From Ailanthus altissimus (taxonomy: Eukaryota; Streptophyta; Magnoliopsida; Sapindales; Simaroubaceae): a stretch of DNA of 64,000 nucleotides. The DNA lies in NCBI GenBank assembly GCA_946807835.1, contig OX327691.1, forward strand, positions 2,058,188 through 2,122,187, given 5' to 3'. How positions within the stretch are numbered: position 1 is the stretch's first letter; the number at the start of each line of letters is the position of its first letter. This document shows positions 36,772-47,030 of this stretch, in pieces. The notes beneath the pieces were generated by a model. The model worked only from the letters and a program-made list of their open reading frames with translations. It was not told the origin of the DNA and ran no database searches. Position numbers and translations under genes: made by a program.

Positions 36772-37221
36772 GAGACACCATGTGTCATCATTAGTGACCA
36801 AGGAACATATTTCTGTAACTGTTCTTTTAAAGCTTTGAGTGTTGCAGGTCTCCAAAGAAAGTTACAATTGTCAGAAATAGAAGAGCTACGAAATGACGCA
36901 TAAGACAACTCTAGAATTTACAAAGCTAAAATGAAAGTAGCTAATGATAAACAGATCTCAAGGAAACACTTTGAGCCAAATCAACGGGTCTATCTTTATG
37001 ATTCTCGATTGCATTTACACCCTGAAAAGTTAAGATCTCGATGGACTGGTCTATTTATAGTAAGGCACATTTTTTCTAATGGTGCTGTCGAAATAAAGGA
37101 CCCTACTGATGGACGAACTTTTAAAGTGAATGGACAGCGGCTGAAAAGATATATGAAAAAGGTAGACCACTCTATGTACCTATGCGAGATCCCTCTTGTG
37201 GATTCTGTCTATCATGCTTGA
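36772..37221 (+). pseudogene. A1 integrase remnant with two internal deletions
   Basis: VIISDQGTYFCN (about 36784-36820) is the central part of the integrase core with one catalytic Asp. After FKALS the sequence jumps (about 36846) to LQRKLQLSEIEELRNDA, and in 36931-37221 to RIYKAKMKVANDKQ...RSRWTGLFIVRHIFSNGAVEIKDP, the C-terminal DNA-binding region. RT, RNase H and the integrase zinc finger are missing before it, and the second half of the core is missing inside it. Confidence 0.75.
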
Positions 37222-37468
37222 TTAGGTTCAATCTATCTGTACTATATTTTATATTTTGTCTATATTTTATCTTTTGACTTTTTATTTTGTTTTTATTTTC
37301 TTTCACATTTTATTTTACTTTATTTTTCTTCTTTTTATTTTTTCTTCAGTGTGATTTTATTTTTTGGTCAAGTGGCAGATACGGTACTCTGTGACTATTA
37401 AAGTCGGTTTCTTAATTTCCTAAAAACTGTTCCTCAAACTGTACATTTATCTCTTTTCTTTCTTTCAA
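37222..37468 (+). other. T-rich non-coding gap in A1
   Basis: T-rich spacer between the end of pol and the downstream ORF. Nothing recognisable. Confidence 0.5.
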
Positions 37469-38060
37469 AATGGATCGCATTCTTGCCAACCTTAAAAAAT
37501 GTTTTCCTTCATTGCCTCAAAATGCTATACTTAAGATTTACAAAGCACGGTGTGATAGACTAAGGCTATTGATGTTGGGTAATATCCCTGTGGATCTTCG
37601 TTGGTTAATTGAAGCTAAGATTTGATTATCTGGTGAATCTGTAAATGTTTTGTTTTCCATATACCTGGTCTTGAAAAAATCTTTTATGTCAAAAGGTGAC
37701 AAGCAAAGAGGTTACAAGTCTGTCATAAATGTGCTCGATGGAATTGTAACCAGAGTTGTCATTCTTTAGGATTTACATCTAGAAACCGAGAAGATAAAAT
37801 TCAGTTCATTAAGAATGGACTGAGTAAGGAGTCTTTAGATGATATCCTATTGACTATTGAGACGCATCCCTGTGGGCTCGTGCAACGTGAACTTCTCGAT
37901 TTATAGAATAAATTTAAAAATGAACATCAATGGTATAGTCTCAAAAATCTAACTCTAAAAGATCGTTTGCCTATTCCCGACCCATAGAGGGCGTTTAAGC
38001 CGTTACTGGACGTAAAATCAAAGGAAGATGTGAGCCACTATCACAACTACTTGTAAATAT
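37469..38060 (+). pseudogene. A1 downstream ORF (unknown, Cys cluster)
   Basis: An ATG at 37470 opens MDRILANLKKCFPSLPQNA, then a stop near 37622 and frame changes. A second open reading around 37700-37900 contains CHKCARWNCNQSCHSLG, four Cys spaced like a small zinc-binding site, and QFIKNGLSKESLDDILLTIE. It ends RDRLPIPD-like then LLDVKSKEDVSHYHNYL. A near copy of its end is at 12130-12215, so the sequence is shared between elements. The place after pol corresponds to the env-like/extra ORF of Athila-type elements. I do not recognise the family. It is interrupted by solo LTR S3 just downstream. Confidence 0.5.
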
Positions 38061-38115
38061 ATGTGTTTTTAAATTCAAAATTTTATTTTTTTTGTTTTAT
38101 GAATAGTAAGACTAC

Positions 38116-39503
38116 TGATAAGGCGTAATTGTATAAACTATTTTATCTTCCTAACTTGATATTTGTTCAAATTATCTCAATAATTGGGCTATTTATGCAT
38201 ATTAATGTTGTTTGATAGGTTGAAGCATTATCGGAGCAAAAATACCGGAAAACGGACGCAAATCGGAGCATTAGAGATAAAAATACGAATGGAGGCACTG
38301 TTTACTACAGTACACTGTAGCTACAGTACTGCTACAGTACCACTGTAGCAACAGTGCAGCGCCGCAGCGCTGGATTTCAGCGCCGCGGCGCCGATTGCAG
38401 AAAGTGGGCGCCGCAGCGCCAAATCGCAGCGCCGCGGCGCCGGGACCTGGGCAACAAGTTTTGACAGGTTCCTGAAAATCAGAAAACCCAAAAGCAACCC
38501 AAAATGCGCCCTAATTCCGTGCTCTTACCTATTTATTTGCTCAAAACTTACATTTTGGAGGAGGACTCCAGCTGGGACAGCAGCTGGAAACACAAAGAAA
38601 CACCTAACTTCTAAGTTTGAAGAAATCAAAGAGGAGGGAAGCAAGCTTCAACAACAAAGGCATTTGACAGGGATGTCTTCTTTGCTTTGATTCTTTACTT
38701 GTTGTAAGATGTTTAGTTTACATGTATTGATGGAATTAGCTTCAAGATTGTGTAGTTTAATGATGAGCTAATTTCGTTCATCTAGGATTACATCCTTGAA
38801 CTCATTATGTGATTGATTTTAGTTCTCTCTTTTATAGTATTAATTCAGCTTTTGATATATTCATTGTGCTTGTGCTTAATGCTATTTGATTACTTGGCCA
38901 GTGGTTAAATTGATCTAGAAATGCTTAAATAAACTTGACAAAGGCATTTAGGTATTTAGTCTTAAGCATATTGATGCATGATCATAGTGTAGTACACTTG
39001 AGTTTCATATGAGATAGACATATACTTATAAGGCATGTATGGCTCATAAAACTTGTGCTTAATGAATTTTGTTCAATTTATTTATCATAGACATATAGAT
39101 ATTTGATTGGATGGAATAGATTCACTTGACCTGCAAAAGAGGCTTGTGATGTGTTGAGTGTTTTGGTCAATATATCAAGTTGAGAACCAATAAACATCAA
39201 AGAGATTCTGCTGAATTTATTTGCATAATGGGGGATAGTTTGTAATCCTAGGATTTCTCATATTGAATATAATTTGTTGGTAATTTAGTTTATCACTTAG
39301 CATAATTAAGTTGTTCTTTTACTTGAGTAGTTTAATCATCATACATTAAATCATTTTCTGGATAATAGTAGAAAGACACCATTTCGGTACTTAAACTAGA
39401 AAAGATAAATCATTCTCTGTGGGATCGACACTCTACTTATCATATATTACTTGTTGCGACAACGTGCACTTACGCTAATTTGTGTTATAGAAATCACACA
39501 ACA
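38116..39503 (+). mobile_element. S3: Athila/Tat-like solo LTR inside A1
   Basis: Starts TGATAAGGCGTAATTG, ends ATCACACAACA, and has the 5-bp duplication actac on both sides (38111-38115 and 39504-39508). The phrase gggatcgacactct near its 3' end is typical of this LTR type. At 1388 bp there is no coding sequence. A CpG-dense block at 38356-38445 lies in the first part. Orientation (plus) from the TG end and the gggatcgac tail. Confidence 0.85.
38356..38445 (+). repeat. CpG-dense GGCGCC palindrome cluster
   Basis: Four near-copies of (a)gcgccgc(a/g)gcgc(c) in 90 bp, with several GGCGCC palindromes, in an otherwise AT-rich LTR. Directly upstream is a run of ctacagta/ctgtagc inverted motifs (38310-38357). 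Confidence 0.85.
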
Positions 39504-39980
39504 ACTACTCATATAGATGTTTTAAATTCAAATCTTTTGGTTAAATAATGCATCATTTTTCTTTGTTTTATTTATTTATTTGCATCATCATTTTAGTTTA
39601 TATTTGCTTAAGTGTCTTTCAAGTTTATTTCTTTTGAATAATTGACATCTCAGGTAATATCTCCTATACTTTATCTCTTTTTATTTAAACATTGAGGACA
39701 ATATTTCATCTGGCTTGAGGGAGAGGATAGTAGACATAAGTTATATTTTGCATTCCAAAAAAAAATATATACAAAAATAAAAACAAAAAAAAAGGATTAA
39801 ACTAAAATGATGATGCTAATATATACTTTTGATTAGAATGGCAGAATAAAGAGTTTTAATTCTAACTTTTGAAACGCATTTTAACTAATTTTTTATTGTT
39901 TTGTTTTATGTTTAATGTATTGTTGTTTATTGCTTGTAGTCTTAGTAATTCTTGTATAAAGGAATTTTTTTTCTGCCTAG
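39504..39980 (+). other. A1 3' non-coding zone, left of N1
   Basis: Contains aacattgaggacaatatttc and a ggcttgagggagagg purine run (39693-39730), the usual post-pol zone of Athila-type elements. An A-rich tract is at 39760-39795. N1 inserted at 39980/39981 (duplication ctag). Confidence 0.6.
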
Positions 39981-40511
39981 TGTCACGCCCCAAATATTCT
40001 CAAGCAATTACTCGAGTATTTGGCGCGCGACAAGGCCACCAAGAGGGGTTTTGGCCCATGATGTGTTACATGGGTTGAAGCTTCTAGAAGGCCCAATGGA
40101 TTTGGGTTAATGCCACATGTGTGTGGTAGGTAGGGGAGTTTTCTAGAAAAGGCATATTCCATGAGATATTCTTTTGGTAGTTGGCATCTTTGGAATATTC
40201 CTTAGCATATTCTCCTCTTTAGATGTGGACCATTGGATTAGAGTTAATCCTAGCCGTCCATTGTATATAGCTTTAGCTATAAATAGGTGGTGTTCTCATT
40301 TGAGAAACCATCCTCTAAATTGTAGAAATACTCATAGCTTGTAATTCTATAGCTTTGTAATCTCTCTTTAGTAATAAAATACGAGAGCATTCTCTCAAAC
40401 ACTTGGTGTGCATTCTTCTTCATCTCTTTCTTTGGTTATTGGGGTCTTGTAGGCTGTTTAGCACTAGCAAGTGTCTAAGGCCGTGCGGTTTCAAGAAATC
40501 GGGTCGTGATA
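39981..40511 (+). repeat. N1 5' LTR
   Basis: Starts TGTCACGCCCC. The TATA box tataaata is at 40278-40285. A poly(A) signal aataaa is at 40373-40378. It ends gtgata (the 3' copy has gtgaca). A dyad ccaaatatt...agtatttgg lies at 39990-40023. The primer site follows. Confidence 0.9.
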
Positions 40512-40513
40512 AG

Positions 40514-40530
40514 TGGTATCAAAGCGGGTT
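40514..40530 (+). promoter_or_regulatory. N1 primer-binding site (tRNA-Met type)
   Basis: tggtatcaaagc lies two bases after the LTR. It is one base from the tggtatcagagc site complementary to initiator tRNA-Met, the usual plant primer. N2 has the perfect form. Confidence 0.85.
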
Positions 40531-40538
40531 CAAAGAAG

Positions 40539-41597
40539 ATGGTGAAGGAAGTTGCTAGTTCATCCAAGGTTACTGAAGGGAAGGGTAGAGACCCCAAAGC
40601 TAGGAGACATAAGAGTATTTCGCCAGAAAAGTTCGTTGATCCGAACCATGATCTAGGGGACATGGTTAGGAGGCTCGGTGGTACTGTGAGCAAGGCGACG
40701 GACCGCCTTGGGGAGTTGGAGGAGCAAGTCCAGAATGTCGAGGTAGGCCTCGATACTCAAGGTGACGAGCTGCGCTCCCTAATCGAAAGCTCCATTGACG
40801 AGCATGCTGTCAAGCAACGGGATTGGATCAAGGCTTTTCAGGAGAAGTTTTACAACATCATGGACAAAGTTCAAGCCCAAGTAGAAGAGCTACGAAAGGG
40901 GTTTGAAGATGTCAAGGAGGATCTAGTGTTGTGCAAGCGAGCGGTCGCTAATGGCGTAGCTACTCAAACTGCAGTGGCTGCACCAAGGGTCGAGGCCCCT
41001 AAACCGAAGGAGTTTAGCGGCAGACGGGATGCTAAGGAGCTTGACAACTTCTTTTGGCAAATGGAGAGGTATTTCGGCGCTATAGGCGTGCGGGACGAAC
41101 ACAAGGTAAGTACCGCAACTTTATACCTTTCCGATCATGCAATTCTGTGGTGGCGTAGGAAAAGCGAGGAGATTCGCAAGGGTACCTGCACCATAGACAC
41201 ATGGGAAGAATTGCAACGGGAGTTAAAACGCCAATTTTATCCGGAGAATGTGGCGCATGACGCTCGCAAGCGGTTGAAGAAGTTGAAACAAACGAAGTCC
41301 ATTGGGGAGTACGTAGAGGAGTACTCTTTATTGATGCTGCAAATCCGCAACATGGCCGATGAGGACTTGTTGTTCAATTTCCTGGATGGGTTACAATCCT
41401 GGGCAGCCAATGAGTTGAAGCGGCGTGGAGTGCAGAATATATCCGACGCCCTTACAATGGCAGAGACGCTCATAGATTACCGTAAGGGAGATTTGGGAAA
41501 GTCCAAGAATTCTAAACCCAATCACAGTAAGGATGGGGAAGCCAAGGAGTTTCAGCCTCCGGAGAGCAAGGAGGAGAAAGGCAAACCGCCCAAGTAG
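40539..41597 (+). CDS. gag: N1 gag polyprotein (open)
   Basis: An uninterrupted frame of about 352 codons from the ATG at 40539, which directly follows the primer site; an in-frame upstream extension to 40506 lacks an ATG. Residues 1-110 are acidic with a coiled-coil look (GELEEQVQNVEVGLDTQ). Residues about 145-300 form the retrotransposon gag domain: PKPKEFSGRRDAKELDNFFW, then LYLSDHAILWWRRKS, then QFYPENVAHDARKRL and YVEEYSLLMLQI. The tail is Lys/Glu-rich. The frame ends in PPK-TAG; N2 ends at the same codon with TGA. A CX2CX3HX4C zinc knuckle follows at 41647-41685, but its Trp codon is TGA (41670-41672). Gag would make the particle shell; this copy still looks translatable. Confidence 0.85.
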   Translation: MVKEVASSSKVTEGKGRDPKARRHKSISPEKFVDPNHDLGDMVRRLGGTVSKATDRLGELEEQVQNVEVGLDTQGDELRSLIESSIDEHAVKQRDWIKAFQEKFYNIMDKVQAQVEELRKGFEDVKEDLVLCKRAVANGVATQTAVAAPRVEAPKPKEFSGRRDAKELDNFFWQMERYFGAIGVRDEHKVSTATLYLSDHAILWWRRKSEEIRKGTCTIDTWEELQRELKRQFYPENVAHDARKRLKKLKQTKSIGEYVEEYSLLMLQIRNMADEDLLFNFLDGLQSWAANELKRRGVQNISDALTMAETLIDYRKGDLGKSKNSKPNHSKDGEAKEFQPPESKEEKGKPPK

Positions 41598-41672
41598 AAG
41601 GAACAGAAACGCAACGACCATAGAGGTAATGGTCCGAAGTCTAACTGTTTTCTTTGTGACGGGGATCATTGA

Positions 41673-42485
41673 GTGAAGGACTGTTTGAAAAAGAAGGCTT
41701 TCAATGCATTGTATGAGGCACAATACGGGGACGAACAGAGCCGTATGGGTTATATGCAGCTATTCAATTCCCTCAAAGCCAAGCGGCGTGCAGATGCGCC
41801 AACGGGGACGACGCTCATGTACATTGAAGCCTATGTCAATTGCATCAAGACTCAAGTGTTAGTTGATACGGGGGCTACGTACAACTTTATTAAGCGTGCG
41901 GAAGCGAAACGCTTGGGCCTTTATATGGAGAAAGGAGAGGGATACCTCAAGTCCGTGAATGCAAAAGCCAAGCCGCTGGATGGGCTGGTTCGTGGAGCTG
42001 AAATCCACCTTGGCAAATGGCACGGTGAGGTAAATTTCTTGGTAGCACCTCTTGATGATTTTGATGTGGTGTTAGGTATGGAGTTCTTACGGCAATACAA
42101 TGTGGTGTTACTTCCTCAACACAACTATATGTGTATTTTGAAAAGAGGGCCTCGAATGATACCGACGGTAGACATGCCCAAGGGTGGGCGATCCAAGCCA
42201 AACGCCAAGGTCCTTTCCGCAATGCAACTAAGGGTAGATGCTGGGTGCAAAGGAGGGTTACATTCAGCCTCAACAACGGGGGTGGATGATGCAGCAAATG
42301 GGGGCAAGGATGACATACCGAAGGTTGTTGCAGAAGTGCTCGGAGAGCACAGTGGGGTCAAGCCTACTGCTATACCGGAAGAACCGCCTTCAAGAGATGT
42401 AATTGAGGGCAAGTTGGAGCTTGAGATTACGCTTCCAACTATGGGGTTGACGCCTCCATCGGAGATGGGAGAGTTGCAGAGGTAG
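41673..42485 (+). CDS. N1 aspartic protease and RT-stub frame
   Basis: An open frame of 270 codons starting straight after the zinc-knuckle stop, so it would need readthrough, since no ATG marks the real start. Retropepsin-like features: VDTGATYNFI with intact D-T-G (41864-41872), then LDGLVRGAEIHLGKW and DDFDVVLGMEFL. About 110 variable residues follow, and LELEITLPTM...SEMGELQ, the lead into RT, ending at a TAG (42483-42485). The protease would process gag. The plus-strand neighbour N2 has D-M-G at the active site. Confidence 0.8.
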   Translation: MKDCLKKKAFNALYEAQYGDEQSRMGYMQLFNSLKAKRRADAPTGTTLMYIEAYVNCIKTQVLVDTGATYNFIKRAEAKRLGLYMEKGEGYLKSVNAKAKPLDGLVRGAEIHLGKWHGEVNFLVAPLDDFDVVLGMEFLRQYNVVLLPQHNYMCILKRGPRMIPTVDMPKGGRSKPNAKVLSAMQLRVDAGCKGGLHSASTTGVDDAANGGKDDIPKVVAEVLGEHSGVKPTAIPEEPPSRDVIEGKLELEITLPTMGLTPPSEMGELQR

Positions 42486-43027
42486 CTCGAGGAGTTGTTG
42501 GATGCGAGTGTCATCCAAAAGTCCAAGGTGTCACATGATGTGTAGTTTCAGCACAAGGAGTGGGTCGAAGACAAGCAGCGATGTGTCAAGCATAGTGCGG
42601 GGGACTTGGTTATGGAGACGATACTTCCACCACAATGCAAGTAAGCACGCCCACTTCACAAGGGCCTTGATCGTGGGGACAAGGGGCCAAAGTTGATTGT
42701 CAAGAGAGTTGGCAACGTCTCGCATAAGGTGGAGTTACCTTCGAGACAGCGGCAGTGGCGACATCAGGTGCATTCCGCAAGCTGTTGGAAGCAGTACCGT
42801 GGAGGTACGGGAGATGCAGAATTTGAGCCACATAACCGGGAACCTTTGGGGATTTCCACATTCCATGACAAATGTGAGCAACTTAGGACGAGTCTTGAGT
42901 ACTTTGTCGAGTGGAAAGGGTTTCCGAATGGGAGAGCATGCTTGGGACACGAGGGCGCACAACCAGAGTTTGCAGAACGGGGTGCGCAAGTTCCAGCAAA
43001 GACGCGACGAGGGTGTCGCGTGAATTT
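42486..43027 (+). pseudogene. N1 RT stub fused to integrase tail and chromodomain
   Basis: Reading through stops, LEELLDASVIQKSK and SHDV (42486-42540) are the first residues of RT. Directly afterwards FQHKEWVEDKQRCVKHSAGD (42546-42605) is the integrase C-terminal approach, then HKGLDRGDKGP and VKRVGNVSHKVELPS (about 42655-42745) is the GPY/F-type module. LEYFVEWKGFPN (about 42894-42932) is a chromodomain-like core with the conserved W-K-G. The RT palm, RNase H and integrase catalytic core are missing. The same junction occurs in N2 (52078-52115). Confidence 0.8.
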
Positions 43028-43039
43028 GATGGGGGAGAA
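43028..43039 (+). promoter_or_regulatory. N1 polypurine tract
   Basis: gatgggggagaa lies immediately before the 3' LTR TGTCACG. N2 has ggtaggggagaa in the same place. Confidence 0.85.
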
Positions 43040-43570
43040 TGTCACGCCCCAAATATTCTCAAACAATTACTCGAGTATTTGGCGCGCGATAAGGCCACCA
43101 AAAGGGGTTTTGGCCCATGATGTGTTACATAGGTTGAAGCTTCTAGAAGGCCCAATGGATTTGGGTTAATGCCACATGTGTGTGGTAGGTGGGGGAGTTT
43201 TCTAGAAAAGACATATTCCATGAGATATTCTTTTAGTAGTTGGCATCTTTAGAATATTCCTTAGCATATTCTCCTCTTTAGATGTGGACCATTGGATTAG
43301 AGTTAATCCTAGCCGTCCATTGTATATAGCTTTAGCTATAAATAGGTGGTGTTCTCATTTGAGAAACCATCCTCCAAATTATAGAAATACTCATATCTTG
43401 TAATTCTATAGCTTTATAATTTCTCTTTAGTAATAAAATACGAGAGCATTCTCTCAAACACTTGGTGTGCATTCTTCTTCATCTCTTTCTTTGGTTATTG
43501 GGGTCTTGTAGGCTGCTTAGCACTAGCAAGTGTCTAAAGCTGCGCGGTTTCGAGAAATCGGGTCGTGACA
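43040..43570 (+). repeat. N1 3' LTR
   Basis: Same length as the 5' LTR with about 19 differences by eye, 18 of them transitions. Most changes (about 12) are decayed C or G in this copy. Confidence 0.9.
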
Positions 43571-44497
43571 CTAGGTATGATTTCAAAATTGTTTAGGTTG
43601 AGTCACAGTTTCTATTTAGGTTACTAAAGAAAGACTTCTAAAATATTTTTGAGCACAATACTAAGTTTTGTGGTAAGACGGATGATTCAATTTATATAAC
43701 CAAGAGAATTCTCATGTTTAAATATATATTTTTTCTAATCTCACATATCTTTTGTGAGTAAGTAGAAAGGTTGAGAAAACAGCTTATGAACCTTCATTGA
43801 TCCTTTGAATTGGTTAATTTTTGTTTAGATTGATATTATTTAAATTACAGAATAAGTTGGTTGCATTTGTGTATAATATAATTTGGTGAGAAACTTTTGT
43901 AATGCTTCCTTGTATTCTTTAAAATAAAAAAAAAATTTAAAAAAAGAAGAAGCAAAATTTAAAAAAAAAAAAAAGAAGAATCAATTCAGTTTAATAAAGT
44001 CTTCATTCAGTTTTAGAAGACAAATATTTTGTAAAGTAGTTTTCTCACCAAGTTATATTTGTATTATTCTCACAAGCCAATTGAAGTTCTAAAGCTGGCG
44101 TATATTAGAAATAATTAATTTTCAAACAAATAATTTTCCTATCTTTGGATTAATGTTAGTTTATATGTCTGTCCTTAAAATTGACTTTTTCTTGAGTGCT
44201 TAACTGTTTTTCAACTCCATAAGAGAAGTCCTAACCTTTTAAATAGTCATACACCTGTGAGGATATAGAGTTGAGGCTTTTACTTAGAGAAATTCTCGAG
44301 GTTATATCTATTGTGGTTTATGGTAAGATGGTTATGGCTTAGTTCACATACACACAAATTTTGAAAGTTGTAATTAAAAAAATCATAATAATAACAGTGA
44401 TCTTGAACTGACGTTTTGTTTGAAATGCTTAGATAGTTTTGCATATTCTATTTACGTTTGAATTGCTAGAGACTAGCAATAAGCTGGTTGAGGGCTG
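43571..44497 (+). other. A1 3' non-coding zone, right of N1
   Basis: Continues from 39980 after N1. Contains an A-rich tract (43921-43975) and, just before the 3' LTR, gctggttgagggctg, a plausible polypurine tract. No ORF. Confidence 0.55.
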
Positions 44498-45890
44498 TAA
44501 TGAGCATATGAAAACACATATTTATTAAGAGATTCAGTCACCATTTAATGTCACTAATTTTAGCATTTTCTTGTATTTTAGCTTGAAATAAAGTGTTCTC
44601 CTTAAATTGTGGTTAATGAATGTTATTTGCACAAGTTTAGATAAAATGGACATAACTCTCAATGTAGAATCGAAATGAAGAAATTCTTGAACCTGGTGTA
44701 ACATACTTAATCTTACACAACATTGAAGAATAGTGAAAAAGCCAAATCCAATATGTTATGGGCCAAATATTGAGATACAATAGAATCGGGCTACAACTTC
44801 TGCCTAGCTTGACCCAACTCACGTATTTAGACCGTATCTCACAAAATACGTACTCAATTGGTATAATTATTGAAGCTGTAAAATACTGACTTAATTACCA
44901 ACAACCCTTATGTTGATGGTAAAGTCCAAATCAGCCGTTATCATGGACCAAATTGTATTGCAAGTGGGTAAAATGATTGTTGGCCGAAATCTGATGTATC
45001 TTTAGAATTTTACTATTGAAGATTGATGTTAGCCATGACATATTTTCATTCATTGCCTATATAAGGAGACTCTTAAGACGTTTTTAATATTAGATAATTC
45101 TCTATTCTTTTCTTCTCATTGCCATGTATTGTAATTTAGGCTAGAGTTCTTGGCAAGGCTAAGAGATGAACTTTTATGTGTAATAAATCTACTTCTATGC
45201 TTTGATTCATTGTCAAGAGCTACAAATGTTTGTAAGTTTGGTTTTGATTAAACTCTTATTTATTTTATTTTCTATAATCCAGAGGTTATAATTCTCATGT
45301 CTCATATATGTTCAGTCATGCTTTTCTTATGTGATTCTTGTTGAATTATAATTGTTACTAGTTACATTGTTTTACATGTTAATCTTTTACTACAATATTG
45401 TCAAATTGATATATTGTAGATCTTGGATAACATGTAAGGGCAATATATGTTTGATATTCAAGTTGATCTTTTACTGCAATATTGTCGAAATGATATATTG
45501 TCGATCTTAGATAGCTTGTATAAATAAATATAATTGTGTTAATATTTGCAAAAGAATTTAGTCACACCAAATACATGTGTTATCAAATGTACTATATTTT
45601 ACATATCTTCCGATTGATTGTTTGGGATGTGAAACTTTTAATTGAGTTATAAACATTGAATCAAAGTGTAGAGTAGATTTATAAAGCATAATTGTGATTC
45701 TCAAAGCCTTACTTAAATCATCATAAAATATTTTTCTCAATTTATAGACAATTCTATCTCATCAATTAATTTTATCCTTTGCTACCTCTTTAATATTTTA
45801 CTTCACCAACCTATTTTGCCAAGAGCTTCCTCGTGGGATCGACACCTCAATTTATACTGCGATAGCCGCGTTATAGTTTGAGCGTAAACA
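44498..45890 (+). repeat. A1 3' LTR
   Basis: Starts TAATGAGCATATG (TG decayed to TA) and ends GAGCGTAAACA, followed by the duplication gcttc. It lacks about 160 bp found at 32250-32410 in the 5' LTR; the deletion joins ttttact to attgaag (about 45013-45020). Otherwise very similar to the 5' LTR. Confidence 0.9.
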
Positions 45891-45895
45891 GCTTC

Positions 45896-47030
45896 AAATG
45901 AGTGAGGTATTACTAAGGAGTAAAAAATAGCCATGTTATAGTAACTTTCCCATTGCTACAGTACAACTACAGTAACTTGAGTGCTATATAATAATTCATC
46001 TGTTGCTACAGTGCCCCGCTAAGTGATGCTGTCAAAGTTTTGATCTTTTACATTTTAGTCCATTTTCTTAAACTTTTAAAACTTTGCACTTTTGTTCAAC
46101 TTCAGTATGCTTGAATGATTTTACCATAATTTTTTATAAATAACTCCAAATTTACTTCCATAAAATTCTTTGGAAAGCTGACACAATTATCTTCCTATTG
46201 TCATCAAATTTGTGCATATTTTGTGACATGCAGTACTAGTATAATTTCGAATGTGCTCTTCTATTTTATTTGCTCTTCTATTTTATTTGCTCTTAATTTA
46301 CCTCAGTTGTGAATTTAATTCTTTCAATGCTAAACATGAGATTTGTTATCATAAAAACATCAATATGTATGACTAGAATGTCAACAAGTTTGATAAACAA
46401 GATTGGTATGGCATTTATCATTAAGCACATACTCAAGTGTTGTTGTCGTATTTGGCATCTATTGCATGATACAATTTAAAAAAAAAAGATCTATTTCATA
46501 TTCAATTATGTAGATGGATTCTTATAACATCATCAATTATTAAGTGTTTATAAAAAAAAATTAGGTATAATATATAAAAATCACTTATTACACTATTTAA
46601 GAGGCCTACATGACTTTATTCTTGAATCTCTTTAAAAGGCCTCATACTAATTGAGAAGCAGTTCTATATATATAGTTCAAAAATTTTATCTAACTAGACA
46701 ATGTGGGATTTTGGCACCTGACCCTCACCTAATCCATCTTAGCCCTACTGTCTATGGCCTTAAAAATATTAAATCTTGGGTGTTATAATCCACCCCCTTA
46801 AGAGACACATAGCATCGTGTGCGCTAATGGATCGATATCAACCCGAATCAACACCCAAAAAAGACGAGAAAGGGAATCCCTCATGAAGCGAGATAATGTG
46901 TCTGACTAAACTAATAGTAAAATTCGAGAATAAGAAAAAGTTGCTAATTTTGAGAGAATCAAGAACAAAGCCATACAGGCCCAAGCCTAAGGCGAACAAT
47001 ATTATATTGTGTGGGAGCGGGTCATTACAT
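45896..47030. other. Repeat debris to the right of A1
   Basis: Begins with ctacagta/ttgctacag motifs (45953-46015) of the kind also seen in S3, so it may belong to an older LTR that A1 hit. The segment 46690-47030 contains caatgtgggattttggcacc and ttataatccaccccctta, a phrase I know as a common plant intergenic repeat. No gene. Confidence 0.4.

Larger units (their letters stand above)
39981..43570 (+). mobile_element. N1: non-autonomous chromovirus-like element
   Basis: LTRs 39981-40511 and 43040-43570 (each 531 bp) flank a short body with primer site, gag, protease, an RT stub fused to integrase C-terminus, a chromodomain-like tail and a polypurine tract. A 4-bp duplication ctag flanks it (39977-39980 and 43571-43574). 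The LTRs differ at about 19 positions, nearly all transitions, roughly 3.6%. That suggests an age of the order of one to two million years if common plant rates hold. It lies inside A1 and is the youngest datable insertion here. Same build as N2, so the missing pol is ancestral. Confidence 0.9.
31731..45890 (+). mobile_element. A1: Athila-like Ty3/gypsy element, nested
   Basis: Flanked by a 5-bp duplication gcttc (31726-31730 and 45891-45895). It has two LTRs (31731-33284 and 44498-45890), a tRNA-Asp-type primer site, a long T-rich leader, gag, protease and an integrase tail. RT, RNase H and the integrase core are missing. It has since received solo LTR S3 (38116-39503) and element N1 (39981-43570). 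The original element without these is about 9.2 kb. Gag and protease are full of stops, so it cannot encode its own proteins. Confidence 0.85.

Noticed and set aside
41947..42526. Minus-strand frames of up to 133 codons inside N1
   Set aside because: Shadows of the N1 protease/RT-stub frame; no domain on the minus strand.
42693..43169. Plus-strand 158-codon frame and several overlapping frames
   Set aside because: They are alternative readings over the integrase-tail/chromodomain remnant and run into the LTR; only the chromodomain-like piece has meaning.
39981..43570. N1 as a simple TRIM or solo LTR
   Set aside because: It has a coding body with open gag and protease, a primer site and a polypurine tract.
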